A stretch of 14,739 nt of DNA from Clostridiaceae bacterium (lineage in GTDB: Bacteria > Bacillota > Clostridia > Oscillospirales > QAMX01), in the NCBI GenBank assembly GCA_016297585.1, contig JAEDGJ010000051.1, positions 1 through 14,739 on the forward strand, written 5' to 3'. Below, piece after piece: positions 6,370-12,973 of this stretch. The position numbers and the translations under genes are program-made. Each line of letters opens with the position of its first letter. Position 1 is the stretch's first letter. A model generated the notes under the pieces. The model searched no databases. It had not been told where the DNA came from and worked only from the letters and a program-made list of their open reading frames with translations.

Positions 6370-6918
6370 TCAGAGATATTTTTCGATGGAGCGGACGACC
6401 TGCGCGGCGCAGACGCGCTTTCCGGCGTCGCTTAGGTGGAGGCCGTCGCCGCAGAGGAGGTTCGGGATGTCCGCCGCGACGGTGCTCCAGAGGTCGTCGA
6501 TGTCGACGCCCTCGCGGCGCATCAGGGCGAGCGCCTCGTGGTTGTACCACGCGATGCGGCGGTTGTCCAGATCCGGATGCGGATCGCGGCAGGGGGTGGT
6601 CGTCGCAAAGATGACCTGCGCGCCGACACGGCGCAGCTCACGCAGGATGCGCGAGAGCGTGCGGACGTACTCGTCCACGGGTGTGAACGGCCCGTCCTCG
6701 GTGTAGCGCAGGAAGGTGTCCCAGATGCCGTTGTTCCAGTGGACGATGTCCGGCGTGCCGAGCTCCGCGAGCCACACGCGCAGCAGGCACAGCGTGTACG
6801 AGGCGAACGCGCCGTTGGGCGCCGGATGCACGACCTCCGCGCGTCCGGCCAGCGCCGCCGTGACGGCGTCCTGGTAGTTTTCGCGGATGGAATCTCCGAG
6901 AAGCAGAACCTTTTTCAT
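6370..6918 (-). CDS. SGNH/GDSL-family hydrolase, copy 1 of a tandem pair
   Basis: This 182-residue cytoplasmic SGNH hydrolase has Ser10 in GDSI, the Asn block WNNGIWD (61-67), and Asp158/His161 in GDGLHLS (157-163), so the catalytic set is intact. MKKVLLLGDS starts at 6918 behind AGGGGAG. A longer in-frame start at 7008 would overlap the Gfo/Idh gene by 70 bp and add an Arg-rich stretch unlike the family, so it is rejected. It begins 20 bp after the Gfo/Idh stop and is surely co-transcribed with it. Its position next to the parent Gfo/Idh tail suggests this copy keeps the original arrangement. It differs from copy 2 in 25 residues, including loss of two cysteines near residues 36 and 45. The substrate is unknown; an acyl sugar is plausible from context. 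Confidence 0.85.
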   Translation of the reverse strand: MKKVLLLGDSIRENYQDAVTAALAGRAEVVHPAPNGAFASYTLCLLRVWLAELGTPDIVHWNNGIWDTFLRYTEDGPFTPVDEYVRTLSRILRELRRVGAQVIFATTTPCRDPHPDLDNRRIAWYNHEALALMRREGVDIDDLWSTVAADIPNLLCGDGLHLSDAGKRVCAAQVVRSIEKYL

Positions 6919-6938
6919 GGCTCCCCTTTTTTTTCGGC

Positions 6939-8189
6939 TCAGAACAGGTCGTAGTGCACGGCGTCGAGGCTGTAGCGGGACTTCGGGTCGGCGGCGCGGT
7001 CGAGCCACAGGCCGTTCGTGAAGTCCGGCACCGGCACGGGCAGGCTGCCCATCGCGACGCTCTGCTCGGACAGCGTCGTGATGCTCATCCAGGACGCGGT
7101 GTCATAGGCGTCGATCGGCGTGCCGGTCCCGGCCTTGACCGACTCGAAGAACGCGCGCTGCACGAGGAAGTCCATGCCGCCGTGGCCGCCCTTGACGCCC
7201 GCCGACTGGAACCACTTCCACAGCGGATGCTCGTATTTCGGCAGCTCCTCGGTGAACTTCATCCACTCCGGCTCCCACGCGCCCTCGGGCTTCTTGTTGA
7301 GGCCCTCGATCATCAGGCGGTCGCCGTCCTCGCCGTACATGCCGCGCGTGCCGCGCACGGTCAGCTCACGCGAGTAGATGCGCGCGAGGCAGTCGTCGTG
7401 CTCGAGGCGGATCGTCTCGCCGTTGGCGCACTTGATGAGCGTCGTGCAGATGTCGCCCTCGTTCCAGTGGATCTTCGCGTACTCGTGATCCGCGCCGTAC
7501 TTCTGGACGGCGAAGTCGTGCAGGCCGCGGGACTTCGAGGACATGCTCGTCAGCGACACGAAGCGGTTGCCGCGGTTGATCGAGAGCATGTTCGCGATCG
7601 GGCCGAGCGCATGGGTCGGATACAGGTCGCCGTTGCGGCGCTGGAAGTTGCGGAAGCGGTAGTGACGGCGGATGAGGCCGCCCGTGATCTCGTCGCGCAG
7701 GTCGTGGGCATACGCGCCGTCGAGGTGGATGAGCTCGCCGAAGATGTTACGCTTGACCATGTTCAGAAGCGCCATCTCGTTGCGGCCGTAGCAGCAGTTT
7801 TCGAGCATCATCAGCGGCATGCCGGTCTCCTCATACGCGCGGACGAGCCGCCAGCACTCCTCGAGGCTCGACGCGCCGCCGACCTCGATCGCCGCGTACT
7901 TGCCGGCACGCATGGCGGCCTCCGCGATGCGCGCGTGCGTCTGCCACGACGACGTGACGACGACGGCGTCCAGGTCGGGGCGGGCGACGAGCTTGCGGTA
8001 ATCGGTATAGCCCTGAGCGGTCAGCTCCGGGCGCTTCTCATGGATGGTCTGCAGCGCTTCCTGTACGCGGTCCTCATAGACGTCGCAGACGGCGACGACC
8101 TCAACGTCCTCCATCTCGAGCGTCAGGCCCATCTGGCCCTGTCCTCTGCCGCCGAGACCGACGTAACCGACTCTGATCTTCTCTTTCAT
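6939..8189 (-). CDS. Gfo/Idh/MocA family protein, GH109-like
   Basis: This 416-residue protein has an N-terminal Rossmann domain with dinucleotide motif GLGGRG (11-16) and acidic Asp36 at the end of the second strand, which favours NAD. The C-terminal domain carries DLYPTHALGPIANMLSINRG (188-207, with His193), SMSS (215-218) and GGHGGMD (334-340). These are hallmarks of GH109 proteins, which cleave alpha-N-acetylgalactosaminides by a redox mechanism with tightly bound NAD. There is no signal peptide, so it would act in the cytoplasm on imported glycosides; some relatives may be ordinary sugar dehydrogenases. AGGAGG sits 6 nt before the start. ATG at 8189 overlaps the stop of the upstream gene (ATGA), so the two are translationally coupled. 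The two SGNH genes follow. Its 3' end was copied in the duplication that created the second SGNH gene. Confidence 0.82.
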   Translation of the reverse strand: MKEKIRVGYVGLGGRGQGQMGLTLEMEDVEVVAVCDVYEDRVQEALQTIHEKRPELTAQGYTDYRKLVARPDLDAVVVTSSWQTHARIAEAAMRAGKYAAIEVGGASSLEECWRLVRAYEETGMPLMMLENCCYGRNEMALLNMVKRNIFGELIHLDGAYAHDLRDEITGGLIRRHYRFRNFQRRNGDLYPTHALGPIANMLSINRGNRFVSLTSMSSKSRGLHDFAVQKYGADHEYAKIHWNEGDICTTLIKCANGETIRLEHDDCLARIYSRELTVRGTRGMYGEDGDRLMIEGLNKKPEGAWEPEWMKFTEELPKYEHPLWKWFQSAGVKGGHGGMDFLVQRAFFESVKAGTGTPIDAYDTASWMSITTLSEQSVAMGSLPVPVPDFTNGLWLDRAADPKSRYSLDAVHYDLF

Positions 8190-9211
8190 AACGTTCCTCC
8201 TGTGTCTTCATTGTCCTGACTGTCTGTGAGGCGTCCCGCCTCATCTATTTCATAGCGCGCGCCGGGGACGTTTTGCGCCGTCCACAGCGCGTCCGCATAT
8301 GCAAGAAGGGTCTCCGTCTGCACGCCGCCCGCGTCGGGCGCGAGCATCAGACCGAGCGTGCGGCTGCCGAGCATGCCCCGGAGGCTGCGCACGAGCTCCT
8401 CCAGCGCCTCCGACGCGTCCTCAGCGCCCTCGGGCAGCCAGCAGCCGTCCAGCAGGATGCCGTCGAAGCCGATGGACGCCGCCTCGGTCACGATCGTGCC
8501 GAGATAGCTGCGCACGGCGGACTGCGACGGGTCGAGCAGCGGCACCCCGGCGGCGTTTTCGACCGATTTCCCGTCCGCGCCGAGAAGCCGCAGCGACTCG
8601 TCCGCGTCGGCAAGCTGCGCGTCGGCGAGCGTGCCGATGCGCGCGATGACCGTGATGCCCTGGTCCCGCAGCGCCGTGACGGCGGCGCGCAGGTAGAAGT
8701 CCTGCGTCGCGGATGCGTTCGCGCGCGCACGGGACGCAAGCGACGAGGAGGACTGGTAGCCGAGCTGTCCTGCGGGGCCGCGCAGCTCGATGACCGCGAC
8801 GGTCTCGCCGGACGCCGCGAGCAGCCGCGCCGTGGACGCAAAATCCGACGCCGCGAGCGCCTGCGCGGAAAGCAGCCGTCCGCAGGCATTTTCCGTGCCG
8901 TCCGGCGGGGGCAGCGCCGTGTCCTCGACGGAGAGCTCCGCGTCGGAGGCGGGTGCGAAGTCCGAAAGCTCCGCCGACAGGGTCACGGCCGTCGTCGCGG
9001 GCGGCAGCGTGACCGCCTGTGCGCCGCCGTCCTCCTGCGATTCGCCGAAAAACAGCTCCGGCACGAAGCGCATGCCGTCCGCCGTGAAGACGATGGCGTC
9101 CTGAATGGCGATCCAGCCGGCGGCGAGCAGGACGATCAGCAGGCCGCCGATGATATACCCGGCGATCCTGCCGGCGCTTTTTTTCCCGGGTCTGTTGTCC
9201 TGACGGGGCAT
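8186..9211 (-). CDS. Membrane-anchored DUF4015-like glycoside hydrolase-fold protein
   Basis: This 341-residue protein has a basic N-terminus (RQDNRPGKK), one membrane segment at about 16-37 (IAGYIIGGLLIVLLAAGWIA) without a lipobox, and a low-complexity Ala/Ser/Pro/Glu-rich linker to about residue 107. A TIM-barrel-like domain follows. ALRDQGITVIARIGTLADAQLA (180-201), LLDPSQSAVRSYL and GFDGILLDGCWLP (248-260) match the pattern of the DUF4015 putative glycosidase family, with Asp255 at the conserved acidic position. The domain should face outside the membrane. At about 230 residues it is short for the family, and the C-terminus (SQDNEDTGGTL) is degenerate, so activity is uncertain. Start 9211 has AGGAG about 9 nt upstream. 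The stop overlaps the next start (ATGA). It heads the gene block after rnfB, with no convincing promoter of its own in the 96-bp gap. Confidence 0.62.
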   Translation of the reverse strand: MPRQDNRPGKKSAGRIAGYIIGGLLIVLLAAGWIAIQDAIVFTADGMRFVPELFFGESQEDGGAQAVTLPPATTAVTLSAELSDFAPASDAELSVEDTALPPPDGTENACGRLLSAQALAASDFASTARLLAASGETVAVIELRGPAGQLGYQSSSSLASRARANASATQDFYLRAAVTALRDQGITVIARIGTLADAQLADADESLRLLGADGKSVENAAGVPLLDPSQSAVRSYLGTIVTEAASIGFDGILLDGCWLPEGAEDASEALEELVRSLRGMLGSRTLGLMLAPDAGGVQTETLLAYADALWTAQNVPGARYEIDEAGRLTDSQDNEDTGGTL

Positions 9212-9231
9212 CCGTTTTATCTCCTAATCTT

Positions 9232-9266
9232 CAAAAAACACAAAAAGGGACAAAAAAGAACAAAAA
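9232..9266. repeat. Four helically phased A-tracts (CAAAAA)
   Basis: CAAAAA begins at 9232, 9241, 9251 and 9261, each with 5-6 consecutive A, spaced 9, 10 and 10 bp. Tracts repeated once per helical turn produce strong intrinsic bending. They lie between the rnfB hairpin and the ribosome binding site of the DUF4015-like gene. On the minus strand they would make a very U-rich transcript. Confidence 0.7.
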
Positions 9267-9294
9267 CGCGGCGATCCGGCGCTTCGGGAGCGCC
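9255..9294 (-). terminator. Probable terminator of the rnf operon
   Basis: On the minus strand, GGCGCT (9294-9289) pairs with AGCGCC (9283-9278), starting 14 bp after the rnfB stop. The T-rich run TTTTTGTTCTTTTTTG begins about 11 nt later. The delay between stem and T-run is longer than ideal, so termination may be partial and the next block may be read through from rnf. Confidence 0.45.
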
Positions 9295-9307
9295 TTATGA
9301 AGGGAAA

Positions 9308-10132
9308 TCAGTCGGCGGACGCCGCGGGAGGATTGACGAAATGGATGATGCGGCGCGGGCAGACGTCGATGCAGGCGCCGCAGCCGGTGCACAGCGCGCT
9401 GTCGATGCGCGCGAGGTTGTCGGACACGCGGATCGCGCCCGAGGGGCATTTTTTCATGCACAGCCCGCAGCCGATGCAGCCGGCGTTGCAGAGCGTGCGG
9501 ACGACGCCGCCGCGGTCGCGCGACGAGCAGCCGACGTAGCGCACGTCATTGCGTGCGGGGGCGAGGACGATCAGCTTGCGCGGACAGGCCGCCTCGCATT
9601 TGCCGCAGCCGACGCAGTTTTCGTGATGGACGACGGCGACGCGGTTTTCGAAGCGGATGCCGCCGAACGCGCAGGCCTTCGCGCAGTCGCCGAAGCCGAG
9701 GCAGGCGAACGCGCACTCCGTCGGGCCGCCCGCGATGCGCGACGCGGCGAAGCAGGACTGGATGCCGACGTAGTCGAAGCGGCGCAGGATATGCGTGCCG
9801 CCGCTGCACTGGATGACCGCGACGCGCGGCTCGGGCGGTTCCGCGGGCGCGGTGCCGAGCACCTCCGCGATCTGCGGCGCATAGCGGCGCCCGCCGGCGA
9901 CGCAGCGCGTCGGGGATGCCTCTCCGCGCACGACCGCGCTCGCAAACGCCGCGCATCCGGCGAATCCGCAGCCGCCGCAGTTCGCGCCCGGCAGCAGGGC
10001 CGCGATCTTTTCCTCCCGCTCGTCGCGCCGGACCGCGAACGCCTTCGACGCGGCGGCGAGCAGCGCGCCCAGCACAAGCCCCAGCGCGCCCAGCACCAGC
10101 GCCGCGAGCAGGATGCCTTTCAGTATCTCCAT
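9308..10132 (-). CDS. rnfB: Rnf complex subunit B, iron-sulfur protein
   Basis: RnfB takes electrons from reduced ferredoxin at the cytoplasmic face of the Rnf complex. The 274-residue protein starts with one membrane helix (about 4-28). Next comes the CGGCGFAGC cluster motif (Cys52, 55, 60, with Cys77), then a ferredoxin-like region with CVGCGKCEAACP (173-184), CIGCGLCMKKCP (219-230) and CTGCGACIDVCP (248-259). Other cysteines are 109, 127, 140, 144, 150, 154, 202 and 215. The total of 24 cysteines would be enough for six [4Fe-4S] clusters. The C-terminal extension is typical of anaerobic Clostridia rather than short proteobacterial RnfB. The Shine-Dalgarno TAAGGAGG overlaps the rnfA stop codon, 15 bp upstream of the start. 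It is the last gene of the operon. Confidence 0.95.
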   Translation of the reverse strand: MEILKGILLAALVLGALGLVLGALLAAASKAFAVRRDEREEKIAALLPGANCGGCGFAGCAAFASAVVRGEASPTRCVAGGRRYAPQIAEVLGTAPAEPPEPRVAVIQCSGGTHILRRFDYVGIQSCFAASRIAGGPTECAFACLGFGDCAKACAFGGIRFENRVAVVHHENCVGCGKCEAACPRKLIVLAPARNDVRYVGCSSRDRGGVVRTLCNAGCIGCGLCMKKCPSGAIRVSDNLARIDSALCTGCGACIDVCPRRIIHFVNPPAASAD

Positions 10133-10147
10133 TATTATAACGCCTCC

Positions 10148-10735
10148 TTACCAGACTTTCAAGCCCTGGAAGCCCATAAATGCTATTGATAATAAAGCCG
10201 CCGTCACGAGCGCGATCGGGAAGCCCTCAAACGCCGCCGGATAGTCCGCGTATTCGAGCCTTTCCCGCAGCGATGCGAAGATCACGATCGCGATCAGGAA
10301 GCCGATGCCCGCCGTCACGGCGTATACGACGCTCTCGATGAAGCCGTATCCCCGCTCCACGTTCAGGAGCGCGACGCCCAGCACCGCGCAGTTCGTCGTG
10401 ATCAGCGGCAGGTAGATGCCGAGCGCCTGGTAGAGCGCGGGCAGCGCCTTCTGCAGGAACATCTCGACGACCTGCACGAGCGCCGCGATCACGAGGATGA
10501 ACGCCAGCGTGCGCATATAGGTCAGATTCAGCGGCATGAGCAGGTAGTGGTCGACGCACCAGGTACACGCCGACGCCACGCCCATGACGAACGTCACGGC
10601 AAGCCCCATGCCCGTCGCCGTCGACGTCTGCTTCGAGACGCCGAGGAAGGGGCAGATGCCCAAAAACTTTACGAGGACGAAGTTTTCCACGAGGATCGCG
10701 GAAAGGGAGATCGAAAGAAGCGACGACAGCGTCAT
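10148..10735 (-). CDS. rnfA: Rnf complex subunit A, membrane protein
   Basis: This 195-residue integral membrane protein has about six helices and is paired with RnfE in an inverted-topology half-complex. Cys28 in LGICPFLGVS and Cys116 in TTNCAVLGVAL are the conserved positions that, together with the equivalent pair in RnfE, hold the buried [2Fe-2S] cluster passing electrons through the membrane. ENFVLVKFLGICPFLGV near the N-terminus is diagnostic. The start at 10735 overlaps the rnfE stop by 4 bp (ATGA). rnfB follows after 15 bp. The length is normal for the family. Confidence 0.96.
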   Translation of the reverse strand: MTLSSLLSISLSAILVENFVLVKFLGICPFLGVSKQTSTATGMGLAVTFVMGVASACTWCVDHYLLMPLNLTYMRTLAFILVIAALVQVVEMFLQKALPALYQALGIYLPLITTNCAVLGVALLNVERGYGFIESVVYAVTAGIGFLIAIVIFASLRERLEYADYPAAFEGFPIALVTAALLSIAFMGFQGLKVW

Positions 10736-11370
10736 GAGGCGTCTCCTCCCGTCTTTTCGGATTTTTTCGCGGTTTTATGCCGGTTTTTCAGCGCCGAGAC
10801 CGCCGCGATGACGAATCCCAGCACGAGAAAGCCTCCCGGCGGCAGCAGGAAGAACGCCGCGCCCGGATAGACCGCGCCGAGCACCCGTGCCCCGAAGAGC
10901 GTGCCGGAGCCGAGAAGCTCGCGGATGCCGCCGAGCACGCAGAGCGCCAGCGCAAACCCCAGTCCCATCGAAAGCCCGTCCAGCGCCGACGGCCCCGGCG
11001 CGTTTTTCGACGCGAACGACTCCGCGCGCGCGAGGATGATGCAGTTGACGACGATCAGGGGGATGTAGATGCCGAGCTTGTCCGACAGCGCGGGGAAAAA
11101 CGCCTGCAGCAGCAGGTCGACGATCGTGACAAAGCCCGCGATGATGACGACGTACGCCGCGATGCGCACGCGCGGCGGGATCAGCCGGCGCAGCAGCGAG
11201 ATGACGACGTTCGAGCAGATGAGCACCGCCGTCGCCGCGAGCCCCATGCCGAGGGCGTTGGCGGCCGATGTGGACACCGCCATCGTCGAGCACATCCCGA
11301 GAAGCTGCACGAGCGTCGGGTTGTTGTCGATCAGCCCCGAGAGAAATTCGCGAAACGCGCTCTTTTTCAT
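10732..11370 (-). CDS. rnfE: Rnf complex subunit E, membrane protein
   Basis: This 212-residue paralogue of RnfA has about six membrane helices and a short, charged cytoplasmic tail (KNRHKTAKKSEK). NNPTLVQLLGMCSTMAVS (16-33) and IPLIVVNCIILARAESFAS (103-121) place Cys27 and Cys110 at the cluster-binding positions matching RnfA. The usual Cys-Pro after the first of these is Cys-Ser here. ATG at 11370 overlaps the rnfG stop (ATGA), and its own stop overlaps the rnfA start. A much longer frame running upstream in this register is a shadow over rnfG. Confidence 0.95.
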   Translation of the reverse strand: MKKSAFREFLSGLIDNNPTLVQLLGMCSTMAVSTSAANALGMGLAATAVLICSNVVISLLRRLIPPRVRIAAYVVIIAGFVTIVDLLLQAFFPALSDKLGIYIPLIVVNCIILARAESFASKNAPGPSALDGLSMGLGFALALCVLGGIRELLGSGTLFGARVLGAVYPGAAFFLLPPGGFLVLGFVIAAVSALKNRHKTAKKSEKTGGDAS

Positions 11371-11918
11371 GAAAGCCCTCCCATCTGTGCCGCCGCGCCG
11401 ATCGCCGCGTTCACCGCGCCCGCGACCGCCTTCGACGTCACCGTCGCGCCGGAGATCGCGTCGATCGCATTGCCCGACGCGCCCGTTTTCGACACGCCGA
11501 ACCCCGCGGAAAGCCCCGCAAACTGCGAAAGAAACCCGTTTTCCGTGCAGCGCGCGCCGAGTCCGGCCGTCTCCGCGTGGGACGTGATCTCCACGCCCGC
11601 GACCGTGCCGTCCGGCAGCACGCCGACGGTCACGGCGATCTCGCCGCCGAAGCCCGGCGCCGCCGTCTCGACGACATAGCCGCAGAGCGTGCCCCCCGAC
11701 CGCGCGGCATAGACCGCACGCACGGCATCGGGCGCGCCGGAGAGCGGCTCGAAGTCCCGGGCGTCCGGCAGCACCGCCTGCATCGCCGCCTGACGCGCTT
11801 CCTCCTGCCGCTGCGCGATCCGGTCCGCCGTGACCGCGTTCGCCGCGCCCAGAAGCAGCGCCGTTGCCGCCGTGACGGCCGTCAGCGCCAGCGTCAGCCG
11901 CAAAAATTCGCGTTTCAT
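11367..11918 (-). CDS. rnfG: Rnf complex subunit G, covalent FMN protein
   Basis: This 183-residue protein has one N-terminal membrane anchor (about 7-30) and an FMN-binding domain outside the membrane. DAISGATVTSKAV (153-165) holds the (S/T)GAT flavinylation motif, so Thr159 should carry FMN through a phosphoester bond. SHAETAGLGA (113-122) is the other typical block. Attachment needs an ApbE flavin transferase, which is not in the window. The coding ends overlap both neighbours by ATGA. The protein passes electrons between RnfD and the membrane cluster. Confidence 0.95.
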   Translation of the reverse strand: MKREFLRLTLALTAVTAATALLLGAANAVTADRIAQRQEEARQAAMQAVLPDARDFEPLSGAPDAVRAVYAARSGGTLCGYVVETAAPGFGGEIAVTVGVLPDGTVAGVEITSHAETAGLGARCTENGFLSQFAGLSAGFGVSKTGASGNAIDAISGATVTSKAVAGAVNAAIGAAAQMGGLS

Positions 11919-12973
11919 GCCGCGCCGCCCCCTTTCGTTTCGTCATCCGGCTCCGCGTCCCATTTGGCGAACGCCGCGCGGAACGTGTCGCGGACGCGCA
12001 CCCAGCGGGAGGGCGTGCCGTAGCGCTTGGGCTTGAAGTTCGAGTCGATGAGCCATACGAGCGCGTTCATCATCAGGATGGAGAAGCTGACGCCCTCCGC
12101 GTACGCGCCGAAATAGCGGATGAAGACCGTGAGAAGCCCGCAGCCCGCGCCGAAGATGAGCTGTCCCTCGGGCGTGACGGGCGAGCTTGCGTAATCCGTC
12201 GCCATGAACAGCGCGCCGAGCAGCAGGCCGCCGGACGTGAGCGCGACGGCGGTGTATTCGAGCGCGCCGAGCCCGCCCTGCGGGAAAAGCAGCGCCGCGA
12301 GCGCGGTTACGGCGAGATAGGACGCGGGGATGCGCCAGGAGATGACCCGCCGCGCAAGCAGATAGACGCCGCCCGCCGCGAGCGCCAGCGCCGACGTCTC
12401 GCCGAGGCAGCCGCCCACCTGTCCGAGGAGCATGCCGGCAAAGCCGGGAGACGAAAAGCCGCCCTCCCGCAGCGCGGTCAGCGGCGTCGCGCAGGACACC
12501 GCGTCCACGGCGGAAAGCCATGGCAGCGCGGTGTGCGGCGCCGTGAAGCGGGTCATGTACTTAGGCCACGACAGCATCAGGAAGACGCGCGCGGCGAGAG
12601 CGGGGTTGAAGATGTTTTTGCCGAGCCCGCCGTAGAGCTGCTTGACGATGAGGATCGCGAACGCCGCGCCGACGACGGGGATCCACAGCGGCACGGACAC
12701 CGGCAGGTTGAACGCGAGGAGCACGCCCGTGACGGCCGCGGAAAGGTCGCCTGCGGACTGCGGCTTTTTCATCAGCCGGCACCAGAGCCACTCGAAAAAG
12801 ACGCAGGACGCAACGGAGAGCGCCGTGAGCACCAGCGCGCGGCCGCCGAAGGTGAAGACGGCGACGGCGAGGGACGGCACGAGCGCGATGAGCACGTCGA
12901 GCATGATCGTGCGCGTCGAATCCGCGCTTCTGACATGCGGGGAGGAGGTGACGATGAATCTCGGGCTGTCCAT
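11915..12973 (-). CDS. rnfD: Rnf complex subunit D, membrane flavoprotein
   Basis: This 352-residue polytopic membrane protein is the main ion-translocating candidate of the complex. SSPHVRSADSTRTIMLDVLIALVP at 10-33 is the family N-terminus, GGLGKNIFNPALAARVFL lies at 115-132, and DAVSCATPLT (157-166) contains the covalent FMN site at Thr163. Cys161 is found where many homologues have Gly. Start 12973 overlaps the rnfC stop (TAATG), and GGAGG lies just upstream. The frame stays open through rnfC as far as 13897, but that part is an Arg-rich shadow and not coding. Its stop overlaps rnfG by ATGA. Confidence 0.95.
   Translation of the reverse strand: MDSPRFIVTSSPHVRSADSTRTIMLDVLIALVPSLAVAVFTFGGRALVLTALSVASCVFFEWLWCRLMKKPQSAGDLSAAVTGVLLAFNLPVSVPLWIPVVGAAFAILIVKQLYGGLGKNIFNPALAARVFLMLSWPKYMTRFTAPHTALPWLSAVDAVSCATPLTALREGGFSSPGFAGMLLGQVGGCLGETSALALAAGGVYLLARRVISWRIPASYLAVTALAALLFPQGGLGALEYTAVALTSGGLLLGALFMATDYASSPVTPEGQLIFGAGCGLLTVFIRYFGAYAEGVSFSILMMNALVWLIDSNFKPKRYGTPSRWVRVRDTFRAAFAKWDAEPDDETKGGGAA

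Larger units (their letters stand above)
5723..7000. repeat. Tandem duplication covering an SGNH gene and the 3' tail of the gfo/idh gene
   Basis: Unit 1 is 6370 to about 7000 and unit 2 is 5723 to about 6360, with the coding parts offset by 647 bp. Identity is high across the whole SGNH coding region and continues past the start codons. TTTTTTCGGCTC and GTGCACGGCG recur at 6293-6304 and 6319-6328 in unit 2, and at 6929-6940 and 6954-6963 in unit 1. Unit 2 has a deletion of about 10 bp in its tail part. Confidence 0.8.

Noticed and set aside
5723..6550. A 275-residue version of the second SGNH protein extending into the first SGNH gene
   Set aside because: The added part is an out-of-frame reading of the sister gene. 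MKKLLLLGDS at 6271 has a Shine-Dalgarno and matches the sister's start.
6954..8219. A 421-codon + strand frame covering the whole Gfo/Idh gene on the other strand
   Set aside because: It is an Arg/Ala/Val/Asp-rich mirror frame with no recognisable domain; the minus-strand GH109-like protein explains the region.
8273..10189. A 638-codon + strand frame opposite the DUF4015-like gene and rnfB
   Set aside because: Its translation is a charged, repetitive shadow; the opposite strand carries the iron-sulfur motifs of RnfB. It also spans the rnfB/DUF4015 gap, which is only chance lack of stops.
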